Shown in pieces: positions 1-8,687 of a DNA stretch of 25,874 bases. A model generated the notes under the pieces. The model had not been told where the DNA came from and ran no database searches. It saw nothing but the letters and a program-made list of their open reading frames with translations. The position numbers were made by a program, and so were the translations under genes. Origin of the DNA: DATDAH01 sp036525535 (lineage in GTDB: Bacteria; Actinomycetota; Acidimicrobiia; Acidimicrobiales; DATDAH01); NCBI GenBank assembly GCA_036525535.1, contig DATDAH010000231.1:1-25874 (forward strand). The letters run 5' to 3'. Position 1 is the stretch's first letter, and each line of letters starts with the position of its first letter.

Positions 1-936
<936 letters not shown>

Positions 937-1042
937 AGATCTACGGCCGGCCACCCGAAGGTGATCGTCCGATCGATCGGTTCCGAAGAGCCGGTCGTCT
1001 GCTGCAGCACAGCTTCGGACCGACCCGACTGGATTGTTCTTT

Positions 1043-1084
1043 GCTCCCGTTCCTTCAGGGCGAACCCTTCGGGGAGGCGGGAGC
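1043..1084 (-). other. Hairpin in rRNA leader
   Basis: On the minus strand GCTCCCG (1084-1078) pairs with CGGGAGC (1049-1043). Nested inside is AGGG-TTCG-CCCT (1068-1057), a perfect stem closed by a UUCG tetraloop in RNA. It lies about 110 nt upstream of the mature 16S 5' end. It is a stable structural element of the leader. It could act in antitermination or processing, or as a weak terminator, although no T-tract follows it. Confidence 0.5.
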
Positions 1085-1169
1085 GGAATTGATGTGATGA
1101 ACGATCGTGGTTCCACGGCCTCCGGACGCGAACGTCCCGAGGTCATGTCCCGACGATCGCCCGCACTGG

Positions 1170-1199
1170 CATATAGATCGTCTTCTGTTCCGTTTTCAA
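1170..1199 (-). promoter_or_regulatory. Second rrn promoter candidate or antitermination motif
   Basis: The minus strand reads TTGAAA (1199-1194), an 18 nt spacer and TATATG (1175-1170), which would pass as a sigma70-type promoter. The same CTTGAAAAC-GGAAC stretch also resembles the conserved TTGAAAACT-type leader motif found upstream of 16S genes in Gram-positive bacteria and linked to Nus-type antitermination. The two readings cannot be separated from sequence alone. Confidence 0.4.
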
Positions 1200-1297
1200 G
1201 GAGCGCCGGAGGCTCGTCCGCGCCAGTGGCGAGAGATCGAGCCAGATGCTCTGAGCTTCGCGCACCCTGCTGGCAGGGCCGTCCGAAGCGACTTGCG

Positions 1298-1326
1298 AAT
1301 CTACCGTGGCTCGGTCAGAACGTCAA
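1298..1326 (-). promoter_or_regulatory. Candidate rRNA operon promoter overlapping tyrS stop
   Basis: On the minus strand TTGACG (1326-1321) is followed after exactly 17 nt by TAGATT (1303-1298). The -35 matches the consensus at five of six positions and the -10 at four of six. The TGA stop of tyrS (1325-1323) lies inside the -35 hexamer. Transcription would start near 1290 and give a leader of about 355 nt before the 16S gene, a normal size for an rrn leader. Confidence 0.55.
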
Positions 1327-2609
1327 CCCGCTTCCCGGAGGAGCAGGTGGTTCGCCTTACCGCGGCGGAGCAGAACGTATCGCCCCCCCACCGCGTCTCC
1401 ACCAGAAAGCTTCCGCTCGACGTCCCGGGTCTGCTCGCCCGCCACGTACACGCCGCCCTGCTCGATGGTGCGGCGGGCGTCCCCCTTCGACTTGGCCAGG
1501 CCCCCACGCACCATCGCGTCGACCAGCTCGACGCCCGCGCCCAGCTCCCCGGGCTCGAGGTCGACGGTCGGCACCTCGGCGGCCAGGACCTCGAAGCCGG
1601 CCTCGTCGAGGCCGTCGACCGGGCCACCGAAGAGCACGGCGGAGGCCTGCTCGGCGCCGGACGTGGCGGCCTCGCCGTGGACCAGGGTCGTCAGGGCCCG
1701 GGCCAGCTCCCGCTGGGCCAGGCGGCGTTCCGGGGCCTGCTGGTGCTCGGCCACGATCTCGGCACACCGCTCGACGGGGAGCAAGGTGAGCTGGAGCAGG
1801 AAGCGCTCGGCGTCACGGTCGTCCATCTGCACGAGGTACTGGAAGAACTGGTACGGCGACGTCTTGGCCGGGTCGAGCCAGACGCTGCCGTCCTGGCTCT
1901 TGCCGAACTTGGCCCCGTCCGCCCGGGTCATCAGGGGCACGGTCAGGCCGTGGACGGTCGCCGCCTCCTTGCGCCGGATCAGGTCGATGCCGGCGGTGAT
2001 GTTGCCCCACTGGTCCGAGCCGCCGAGCTGGAGGACACAGTCGTGGTTGGTGTACAGCCACCAGTAGTCGTGGGCCTGGAGGAGCATGTAGCTGAACTCG
2101 GTGAAGGAGATGCCCGTCTCGCTCTCGAGGCGGTTGCGCACCGAGTCCTTGGCCGTCATCTGGTTGACGGTCACGTGCTTGCCCACGTCCCGCAGGAAGT
2201 CGAGCAGGGTCACGCCCTCGGTCCAGTCCCGGTTGTCGACCAGGATCGCGGCGGCCTCGCCGTCGAAGGCCAGGAACTGGGCCAGCTGGACCTTGATGGC
2301 CGCCGTGTTCGCCCGGAGGGCCTCGGGGTCGAGCAGGTTGCGCTCGTCGGAGCGGCCACCGGGGTCCCCCACCATGCCCGTGGCGCCGCCCGCCAGGACG
2401 ATCGGGCGGTGACCGAGGTCCTGGAAGCGACGCAGGACCAGGAGGGGCACGAGGTTGCCGAGATGGAGCGAGTCCGCCGTGGGGTCGAAGCCGGCGTAGA
2501 GGACGACCGGCCCGGCCCCGAGCGCCTCGTAGAGGGCGTCGCGATCGGTGTGGTCCTGGACGAGGCCGCGGGCCTCGAGGTCGTCGAGCACGTGGGCGCT
2601 GCCGGTCAC
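1323..2609 (-). CDS. tyrS: Tyrosyl-tRNA synthetase
   Basis: Charges tRNA-Tyr with tyrosine in the cytoplasm (class I aminoacyl-tRNA synthetase). The 428-residue product has the HIGH-type motif HLGN at about 49-52 in the context YAGFDPTADSLHLGN, the QLGGSDQWGNI tyrosine-site segment near 193-203, and the KMSKS-type loop KFGKS at about 234-238. A C-terminal S4-like RNA-binding domain ends with the VGGRYVLLRRGK segment. Length is normal for bacterial TyrRS. The start is taken as GTG at 2609, which places the LDDLEARGL segment at the usual distance from the N-terminus. No strong ribosome binding site supports it, and in-frame GTG codons lie a few residues either side. The open frame continues far upstream but loses homology. 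In Mycobacterium tyrS also lies next to an mpg gene. Confidence 0.96.
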   Translation of the reverse strand: MTGSAHVLDDLEARGLVQDHTDRDALYEALGAGPVVLYAGFDPTADSLHLGNLVPLLVLRRFQDLGHRPIVLAGGATGMVGDPGGRSDERNLLDPEALRANTAAIKVQLAQFLAFDGEAAAILVDNRDWTEGVTLLDFLRDVGKHVTVNQMTAKDSVRNRLESETGISFTEFSYMLLQAHDYWWLYTNHDCVLQLGGSDQWGNITAGIDLIRRKEAATVHGLTVPLMTRADGAKFGKSQDGSVWLDPAKTSPYQFFQYLVQMDDRDAERFLLQLTLLPVERCAEIVAEHQQAPERRLAQRELARALTTLVHGEAATSGAEQASAVLFGGPVDGLDEAGFEVLAAEVPTVDLEPGELGAGVELVDAMVRGGLAKSKGDARRTIEQGGVYVAGEQTRDVERKLSGGDAVGGRYVLLRRGKANHLLLREAG

Positions 2610-2693
2610 GGCCCAACTCTGCCGCACCGGGCCCGGCCCGACCCAGCCATTGGGGATTGGACACCCCGACGACCGGGCGCCCACGCTGGACGG

Positions 2694-3197
2694 ATGGCCC
2701 GTAGCCGTCCCCGCGTGGGCACCGTCCTCGCCGTCGTGGTCGTGGCCGCCACCATCGGCATGTGGGCCTACCTGTTCCTGATCGCCGACCCCGGCGTCCC
2801 CGACGAGTTGGAGGACGACACCTTCCCGACCGAGGGTCAAGCCATCTGCGCCGACGCCGTCGCCCGGATCGACGAGCTCCCCGCGGCCCAGGAGGCGACC
2901 TCGCCCGAGGACCGGGCCGTGTCGGTGGCCGCCGCCAACGAGATCCTCACCGAGATGGTGGCCGACCTGCGGGCCATCGCCCCCACCGAGGGCCAGGACG
3001 AGCGCCTCACCCGCCTCTGGCTGGAGGACTGGGACAGCTACCTGGCCGACCGGGCCGCCTACGCCGACCAGCTGGCCGCCGGCGAGGACGCCGAGCTCAT
3101 GATCACCGCCCGCGGCGCCGGCCAGATCACCGTCACCCTCGACCACTTCGCCGTGGTCAACCACATGCTCGACTGCCAGACCCCCCTGGACGCGTAG
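2694..3197 (+). CDS. Membrane-anchored hypothetical protein
   Basis: A 167-residue protein of no recognised family. It starts with a short basic segment (MARSRPR) and one hydrophobic helix at about residues 9-30. An acidic, Ala-rich, mostly helical region follows and is probably outside the membrane. There are two cysteines (about C52 and C161) that could form a disulfide. There is no lipobox cysteine, so it is a signal anchor rather than a lipoprotein. It diverges from tyrS across an 84 nt gap and converges with the transporter gene, whose stop lies only 11 nt away. ATG at 2694 is the first start that includes the hydrophobic segment; in-frame sequence further upstream is antisense to tyrS. 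The codon pattern and protein-like composition support a real gene. Confidence 0.75.
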   Translation: MARSRPRVGTVLAVVVVAATIGMWAYLFLIADPGVPDELEDDTFPTEGQAICADAVARIDELPAAQEATSPEDRAVSVAAANEILTEMVADLRAIAPTEGQDERLTRLWLEDWDSYLADRAAYADQLAAGEDAELMITARGAGQITVTLDHFAVVNHMLDCQTPLDA

Positions 3198-3208
3198 CGC
3201 GCGCTCGT

Positions 3209-4138
3209 TCAGGGCTCGGGCAGGGGCTCGTCGATGGATGCCGGTCGGGTGCTGATGACGAGGAGGCCGGAGAGCAGTACCAGGGCGCCCAGGAGGGCCA
3301 GGAGGCCTGGGCGCTCGTCGAGGACCACTACGCCCAGCAGCGCGGCCGTGAGCGGCTCGGTGAGGCTCAGGGTGGCGACGGTCGAGGACCGCAGGCGCTG
3401 GAGGCCGCCGCTGAAGAGGACGTAGGACACAGCCGTCGTGGCCACGCCCAGCCAGAAGACCATCGCGATGCCCTTGCCGGTCGTCAGGTCGTCCGTGTCG
3501 GCCACCAGCAGGGCGGGCGCGAGCAGCACGGCGCCGCCCAGGAAGAACGTCGCCATGACGGTGGGGCCGGGGACGCCGCGGCCGAGCACGGCTTTGGCGG
3601 CAACGGTGTAGACGGCATAGGACAGGCCGGCGCCGAGAGCCAGGCCCAGGCCGACACCATCCAGCTCGCGGTCGCCTCCCGGGGCCAGCAGCAGCGCGCA
3701 GCCGACGATGGCCAGGCCCGTCGCCGGGTACCACCGGGTCACCGGCCGCTCGCCGCTGGCCACCAGGGCGACGAGCCCGGTGAACACCGGCCCGCTCCCG
3801 ATGGCCACCAGGGTCCCGAGGGCGACCCCGGCCCGGTCCACGGCGGCGAAGAAGAAGGCCTGGTACCCCGCCACCGCCACGATCCCGGCCACCACCGGCC
3901 CGATCGGCCGCCACCACCGCGTGTTCTGGAACCTGTCGTTGGTGACCCACCACGCGTTCCAGGTCCCAGAACGGGCGAGGAGCGCGAGGAGGGCGAGGAG
4001 GGCACCGCCGAGGGCGATCCGGGCCACGCCGACGACGACCGGGGAGGCCTGGACGTCGCCGAGGTCCTGGGCGGTACCCGTCGTGCCCCAGAGGACGGCG
4101 GCGGCGACGATCAGCACCTCGGGGCGGAAGCGATCCAT
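3209..4138 (-). CDS. EamA/DMT-family transporter
   Basis: A 309-residue integral membrane protein of the drug/metabolite transporter superfamily, with about ten hydrophobic helices in two EamA repeats (about residues 8-145 and 160-300). Features typical of the family are AAAVLWGTTGTAQ at the N-terminus, LSYAVYTVAAK at the start of the second repeat, and SLTEPLTAALLGVVVLDE near the end. The substrate cannot be told; related proteins export amino acids or metabolites. The ATG overlaps the glycosylase stop by one base (TGATG), so translation is probably coupled, and it is the last gene of the arg transcription unit. A role in amino-acid export would fit the context but is inference. Confidence 0.92.
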   Translation of the reverse strand: MDRFRPEVLIVAAAVLWGTTGTAQDLGDVQASPVVVGVARIALGGALLALLALLARSGTWNAWWVTNDRFQNTRWWRPIGPVVAGIVAVAGYQAFFFAAVDRAGVALGTLVAIGSGPVFTGLVALVASGERPVTRWYPATGLAIVGCALLLAPGGDRELDGVGLGLALGAGLSYAVYTVAAKAVLGRGVPGPTVMATFFLGGAVLLAPALLVADTDDLTTGKGIAMVFWLGVATTAVSYVLFSGGLQRLRSSTVATLSLTEPLTAALLGVVVLDERPGLLALLGALVLLSGLLVISTRPASIDEPLPEP

Positions 4139-4716
4139 CAGCGGGACCGGGAAAGGTTGGGATCGCCGGGGACGAACCAGCGCCATGGCGCCTCGACGGC
4201 CACCGCGAGGCCGATGCGGGGAGACACGCCGGGCGTGGTCGGCGGCGGCGTCCCGTCGTCGAACACGCCGACATCCTCGCCCTGCACGAGGTCCTCCCCG
4301 TCCAGGGCCCGGTCGATGGCGAAGGCTTGGCAGAGCTTGGCCGGCCCGCTGCAGAGGTCCCGGTCCCGGCGGGCCGCCGGGCCCCGGGCCGCCCGCATCT
4401 CGTCCAGCCCCGCCAGCGGGGCCAGGGCGCGGAGGAGGACGGCCGAGCTCTCCCCCACCTGGCCGCACACCGCGTTGGCGCAGAAGTGCATCCCGTAGGT
4501 GAAGTACACGTACAGGTGCCCGGCGGGACCGAACATGACCTCGTTGCGGGGCGTGGGGCCCCGGAAGCCGTGACTGGCGGGATCCTCCGTGCCGGCGTAG
4601 GCCTCGACCTCCACGATCCGCCCCACCCGGTCGCCCCGGACGAGCAGCTTGTTCAGCAGCTCCGGCGCGACGATCCGGCTGTCGCGAGCGAAGAACGACC
4701 GAGGGACCTGCTTCAC
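4138..4716 (-). CDS. mpg: 3-methyladenine DNA glycosylase (AAG/Mpg family)
   Basis: Removes alkylated purines such as 3-methyladenine from DNA to start base-excision repair. The 192-residue product carries the family core: RIVEVEAYAGTEDPASHGF (about 38-56), the RGPTPRNEVMFGPAG segment, VYFTYGMHFCANAV, and the GPAKLCQAFAI segment. Length is normal. The start is GTG at 4716, which overlaps the argH stop codon as GTGA, a typical coupled junction; a much longer open frame upstream is antisense-type shadow. It sits between argH and the transporter with overlaps on both sides, so it is co-expressed with the arginine genes, although no metabolic link is evident. Confidence 0.93.
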   Translation of the reverse strand: MKQVPRSFFARDSRIVAPELLNKLLVRGDRVGRIVEVEAYAGTEDPASHGFRGPTPRNEVMFGPAGHLYVYFTYGMHFCANAVCGQVGESSAVLLRALAPLAGLDEMRAARGPAARRDRDLCSGPAKLCQAFAIDRALDGEDLVQGEDVGVFDDGTPPPTTPGVSPRIGLAVAVEAPWRWFVPGDPNLSRSR

Positions 4717-6086
4717 CGACGGGCGTGGTCCTCCGCCAGGCGGGCGGCGAAGGCCTCGCGCTGGAGCGAGTAGGGCGCCGGGCCACCTCCCCCTCGGCTG
4801 GTGCGCCGGGTGACGGACACGCCGGGCTCGAGCAGGCCGGCGGCATCCGCGCCCAGGTCGGGATGGGCGGCGACCAGCTCGGCCAGGTCGACACCATCGT
4901 CGATCGACCGCCGGACGAGTTCGCCCACGAGCGCGTGGGCCTCGCGGAACGGCAGCCCCGTCCGGACCAGGAACTCGGCCAGGTCGGTGGCGGCGGCGGC
5001 GGGATCGTCGGCGGCGGCGGCCATGCGATCGGTGTCGAAGACCACCTCGGCCAGCATCCCGCTCAGCGCGGCGAGGCCGAGCCCGACCTGGTCGAGGGCG
5101 TCGAAGAGGGGTTCCTTGTCCTCCTGGAGGTCCCGGTTGTAGGCCAGGGGCAGGCCCTTCAACGTGGCCAGGAGGCCCGTCAGGTGGCCGAGGAGACGTC
5201 CCGACTTGCCCCGGGCCAGCTCGGCCACGTCGGGGTTCTTCTTCTGCGGCATCATCGAGCTCCCGGTGGCGTAGGTGTCCGAGAGGCGGCAGAAGCCGAA
5301 CTCCTCGCTGGTCCACAGCACCAGCTCCTCACCGATGCGGGACAGGTGCACGCCGAGCAAGGTCAACGCGAAGAGGGACTCGGCCACGAAGTCGCGGTCG
5401 CTCACGGCGTCGAGGGAGTTGTCGAAGACGGCGGCGAAGCCGAGGTCGGCGGCCACCCCGGCCGGGTCGAGGGGCAGCGACGAGCCCGCCAGCGCCCCGG
5501 CACCCAGGGGCGACACGTCGAGCCGTCGACGGCAGTCGAGCAGCCGGTCGACGTCGCGGGCCAGGGCCCAGCCGTGCGCCAGCAGGTGGTGAGCGAGCAG
5601 GACGGGCTGGCCCCGCTGCAAGTGGGTGTAGCCCGGCAAGTAGGCCGTCCCGGCCTCGTCGGCCCGGTCGCCGAGGACGTCCTGGAGGGCCAGGACCCTG
5701 TCCACGACCACACCCAGCTCCCGCTTGGTGAACAGGCGCAGGTCGGTCGCCACCTGGTCGTTGCGGCTGCGGCCGGTGTGGAGCTTGGCCCCCGCCGGCC
5801 CGGCGATCTCGGTGACCCGGCGCTCGACTGCGGTGTGGATGTCCTCGTCGGAGGGCTCGAAGGGGAAGGTGCCCGACGCCAGCTCGGCTTCGACCTGGTC
5901 GAGAGCGGCGAGCACCGCGGCAGCCTCGTCCCCGTCCAGCAGCTCGCCCCGGACCAGTCCCCGCACGTGAGCCCGCGAGCCGGCGAGATCGTCCGCGGCC
6001 AGGCGCACGTCGAAGGGCAGGCTCACCGTGTACGCCAGCAGCTCCTCCGCCGGCCCGTCCCCGAACCGTCCGTGCCAGAGCGTCAT
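4713..6086 (-). CDS. argH: Argininosuccinate lyase
   Basis: Splits argininosuccinate into arginine and fumarate, the last step of arginine synthesis. The 457-residue protein belongs to the fumarase/aspartase superfamily. It shows LHTGRSRNDQVATD (about 103-116), the TYLPGYTHLQRGQP segment with the catalytic-type histidine, and the GSSMMPQKKNPDVAEL signature (about 275-290) with the catalytic serine loop. It starts with ATG at 6086 (MTLWHGRF, the usual family N-terminus). The gap to argG is 25 nt, and its stop overlaps the mpg start. No key residue is missing. Confidence 0.98.
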   Translation of the reverse strand: MTLWHGRFGDGPAEELLAYTVSLPFDVRLAADDLAGSRAHVRGLVRGELLDGDEAAAVLAALDQVEAELASGTFPFEPSDEDIHTAVERRVTEIAGPAGAKLHTGRSRNDQVATDLRLFTKRELGVVVDRVLALQDVLGDRADEAGTAYLPGYTHLQRGQPVLLAHHLLAHGWALARDVDRLLDCRRRLDVSPLGAGALAGSSLPLDPAGVAADLGFAAVFDNSLDAVSDRDFVAESLFALTLLGVHLSRIGEELVLWTSEEFGFCRLSDTYATGSSMMPQKKNPDVAELARGKSGRLLGHLTGLLATLKGLPLAYNRDLQEDKEPLFDALDQVGLGLAALSGMLAEVVFDTDRMAAAADDPAAAATDLAEFLVRTGLPFREAHALVGELVRRSIDDGVDLAELVAAHPDLGADAAGLLEPGVSVTRRTSRGGGGPAPYSLQREAFAARLAEDHARR

Positions 6087-6111
6087 CAGCCGTGACCGCC
6101 GTGGGCGAGGG

Positions 6112-7317
6112 TCACGGGAGCTCGGCCTTCTGCTCGAGGCGCTTGGCCGCCCAGGTCTCGAGCCCCAGGCCCCAGAGGCGGACGAAGCCGGCGCTGTCCT
6201 CGTGGTTGAAGCTGTCCTCGGCGTCGTAGGTGGCCAGGCCGTAGTCGTACAGCGAGTGGGGGCTGCGCCGCCCCGTGACCTCGCACTGGCCGGGCGAGAG
6301 GCGCAGGCGCACGTCGCCGGTGACCAGGTGCTGGCTCTCCTCGACGAAGGCGTCGAAGGCCGCCCGCAGGGGCGAGAACCACAGCCCGTCGTAGATCAGC
6401 TCGGCGTAGCGGGGCTCCAGCCGGGACTTCTCCCGGGCCAGGTCCCGCTCGAGGGTGATCGACTCGAGATCGGTGTGGGCCATGATCAGCGCCAAGGCGG
6501 CCGGGCACTCATAGGTCTCCCGGCTCTTGATGCCGACCCGCCGGTTCTCGACCATGTCGATGCGGCCCCAGCCGTAGGAGCCGACAACCGTGTTGAGTCG
6601 GTCGATGAGCTCGACCATGCCCAGTTCTTCGCCGTCGACCGCGGTAGGAATGCCCTCGACGAAGGAGATCTCGAGGTCCCGGGCCTCTGTCTCGGTGGCC
6701 ACGGTCATCGACCACACGCCCGAGGGCGGCTTGGCCCACGGGTCCTCCATCTCGCCGCACTCGATCGCTCGGCCCCAGAGGTTGTCGTCGATGGAGTACA
6801 CCTTCTCCTTCGTCGCCGTGATGGGGATCTCGTGGCGGTAGGCATAGAGGATGGCGTCCTCCCGGGTCATGCCCCAGGTGCGGACCGGGGCCAGCACGTC
6901 GAGGTTCGGGGCGATGGAGCGGACGCCGACCTCGAAGCGGACCTGATCATTGCCCTTTCCGGTGCAACCGTGGGCCACCGCCGATGCGCCGTACCTGTCC
7001 GCCGCCTCCACGAGGTGGCGGACGATGACGGGCCGGGACAGGGCCGACACCAGGGGGTAGCGGCCTTCGTAGAGCGCGTTGGCCCGCAGGGCGGGGACGA
7101 TGAAGTCCTTGGCGAACTCCTCCCGTACGTCGACCACCTCGGCTTCGACGGCGCCCGCGGCGTTCGCCCGATCCATGACCGGGCCCCAGTCGCTGCCCTC
7201 CTGGCCGACGTCGGCACACAGGCAAACGACCTCGTAGCCCAGCTCCTCGATCAGCCAACGCGCGGCGACCGACGTGTCCAGGCCACCGCTGTAGGCGAGC
7301 ACCACTCTCTTGGCCAT
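6112..7317 (-). CDS. argG: Argininosuccinate synthase
   Basis: Condenses citrulline with aspartate using ATP. The 401-residue product starts MAKRVVLAYSGGLDTSV with the N-type ATP pyrophosphatase loop SGGLDTS (about 10-16). It has GCTGKGNDQVRFE near 117-129 and the YSIDDNLWGR segment near 185. Length is typical. The ATG at 7317 has a purine-rich GAGAGGAA about 6 nt upstream on the minus strand, which decides it over further upstream in-frame codons. It follows argR by 10 nt and precedes argH by 25 nt. Confidence 0.98.
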   Translation of the reverse strand: MAKRVVLAYSGGLDTSVAARWLIEELGYEVVCLCADVGQEGSDWGPVMDRANAAGAVEAEVVDVREEFAKDFIVPALRANALYEGRYPLVSALSRPVIVRHLVEAADRYGASAVAHGCTGKGNDQVRFEVGVRSIAPNLDVLAPVRTWGMTREDAILYAYRHEIPITATKEKVYSIDDNLWGRAIECGEMEDPWAKPPSGVWSMTVATETEARDLEISFVEGIPTAVDGEELGMVELIDRLNTVVGSYGWGRIDMVENRRVGIKSRETYECPAALALIMAHTDLESITLERDLAREKSRLEPRYAELIYDGLWFSPLRAAFDAFVEESQHLVTGDVRLRLSPGQCEVTGRRSPHSLYDYGLATYDAEDSFNHEDSAGFVRLWGLGLETWAAKRLEQKAELP

Positions 7318-7327
7318 CACATTCCTC

Positions 7328-7795
7328 TCAGGAGAGGCCGGCCAGCTCACGGAGCTGGTCGGCCAGGCTCGATCCACCGACCTCTTCGTCGGCCACGACG
7401 ATGAGGGTGTCATCTCCGGCGACGGTGCCCAGGACCTCGGGCAACGACGACCGGTCCAGGGCCGAGCCCACCACGTGGGCCGAGCCCGGCGGGGTGCGCA
7501 GGACGACGAGGGGCCCGCTGTGGGCCACGTCGACGACCCAGTCCCCCAGGACCCGGCGCAGGTGGTCCTCGGGTGGGACCTGGTCCTTGGGCAACTCCGG
7601 CACGGCGTACACGGTGACCCCACCCCGGGCCCGGACCTTGATGGCCCCGAGATCATCCAGGTCGCGGGACACCGTGGCCTGGGTGGCGGTCACGCCCTCG
7701 GCGGCCAGCAGCTCCACGAGCTGGGCCTGGCTGGACACCTCCTCGGACTCGAGGAAGCGGGCGATCTTGTGCTGTCGCTGGGCCTTGGCGCTCAT
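7328..7795 (-). CDS. argR: Arginine repressor
   Basis: An arginine-responsive transcription regulator, hexameric in the family, that binds ARG-box palindromes. The 155-residue protein has an N-terminal winged helix-turn-helix (about 5-70) with the hallmark ATQATVSRDLDDLG. The C-terminal oligomerisation/arginine-binding domain carries VLGTVAGDDTLIVV. The ATG at 7795 begins one base after the argF stop. It is encoded within the operon it most likely controls; candidate operators overlap the argC promoter at 12879-12907. This gives an autoregulated circuit by inference. Confidence 0.97.
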   Translation of the reverse strand: MSAKAQRQHKIARFLESEEVSSQAQLVELLAAEGVTATQATVSRDLDDLGAIKVRARGGVTVYAVPELPKDQVPPEDHLRRVLGDWVVDVAHSGPLVVLRTPPGSAHVVGSALDRSSLPEVLGTVAGDDTLIVVADEEVGGSSLADQLRELAGLS

Positions 7796-7796
7796 C

Positions 7797-8687
7797 TCAG
7801 ACCTGCCCGAGGATCCAGGCCACAGCCCCGCGGGCGGCGTGCATTCGGTTCTCGGCCTGGCGCCAGACCCGGCTCCGGTCCCCGTCCAGCACCTCGTGGG
7901 AGACCTCCTCGCCGCGGTGGGCCGGCAGGCAGTGCAGAAAGATCGACCTCTCCGCCGCGAGGGCCATGAGCCGCTCGTCGACCATGTAGCCCTCGAAGGC
8001 CTTGCGCCGGGCCTCGACCTCGGTCTCCTGGCCCATCGACGTCCACACGTCCGTGTAGACGACGTCGACGCCGGCCACGGCCTCCTCCGGGCGGTCGAGC
8101 AGGTCGGGGGCGACCCCGAGGGCGGCGATCCGGTCGACGTCGACCTCGGACAGGGCATAGCCCCGGGGGCTGGCGACCCGGACCTGCATGCCGGCCAGCG
8201 TGGCCGCCAGGGCCAGCGACCGGCACATGTTGTTGCCGTCGCCCACGTAGGCGAGCGTGCGGCCGTTCAGGTCGCCGAACTCGTCGGCCATCGTCAACAG
8301 GTCGGCCACCGCCTGCAAGGGGTGGGCGTCGTCGGACAGCAGGTTGATGATCGGCACCCAGGCCACCTTGGCCATGCGCTCGAGCACGGAGTGGTCGAAG
8401 ACCCGGGCCCCGATGGCGGCGTGGTAGCAGGCCAGGGTGCGGGCCACGTCTTCGGCCGACTCCCGCTGGTCGATGCTGACCTCTTCGGCCCGGATGGTCA
8501 CCGGGTGGCCGCCGAGATCCTTGACGGCCATCTCCATGGAGTTGCGGGTCCGGGCCGACGGCTTCTGGAACACCAGGGCCATGCCCTTGCGGGACAGGAC
8601 CTGCGGCGGGTTGGGGTCGAGGGCGAGGGCGATGACCTCGAAGAGCTCGTCCTTGGTCAGGTCGTCGATCTCCAGCAGGTGCCGCAT
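7797..8687 (-). CDS. argF: Ornithine carbamoyltransferase
   Basis: Makes citrulline from ornithine and carbamoyl phosphate. The 296-residue protein has the carbamoyl-phosphate loop as SARTR (about 44-48, where STRTR is most common), an HPxQ motif as HPLQ (122-125, usually HPCQ or HPTQ), the ornithine-specific SMG loop (217-219) and HCLPAHRG (252-259). The SMG loop and the operon argue for ornithine rather than aspartate or acetylornithine as substrate. Its ATG overlaps the argD stop by one base (TGATG). It is slightly shorter than the roughly 310 residues common in the family. Confidence 0.96.
   Translation of the reverse strand: MRHLLEIDDLTKDELFEVIALALDPNPPQVLSRKGMALVFQKPSARTRNSMEMAVKDLGGHPVTIRAEEVSIDQRESAEDVARTLACYHAAIGARVFDHSVLERMAKVAWVPIINLLSDDAHPLQAVADLLTMADEFGDLNGRTLAYVGDGNNMCRSLALAATLAGMQVRVASPRGYALSEVDVDRIAALGVAPDLLDRPEEAVAGVDVVYTDVWTSMGQETEVEARRKAFEGYMVDERLMALAAERSIFLHCLPAHRGEEVSHEVLDGDRSRVWRQAENRMHAARGAVAWILGQV

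Larger units (their letters stand above)
937..1322 (-). other. rRNA operon leader and promoter region, no protein gene
   Basis: These 386 nt between tyrS and the 16S gene hold no convincing coding sequence; the open frames have no family-like content. The region contains a hairpin (1043-1084), a TTGAAAAC-containing leader motif (about 1190-1200) and the -10 end of a promoter whose -35 overlaps the tyrS stop codon. It is best read as the transcribed leader of the rRNA operon, where antitermination and RNase III processing signals are expected. Confidence 0.8.

Noticed and set aside
4725..6095. A 456-codon plus-strand open frame opposite argH, and similar long antisense frames opposite tyrS, pheT, ribBA and argJ
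   Set aside because: They are third-position shadows of high-GC genes on the other strand, with low-complexity Gly/Arg/Pro/Val-rich translations and no family motifs.
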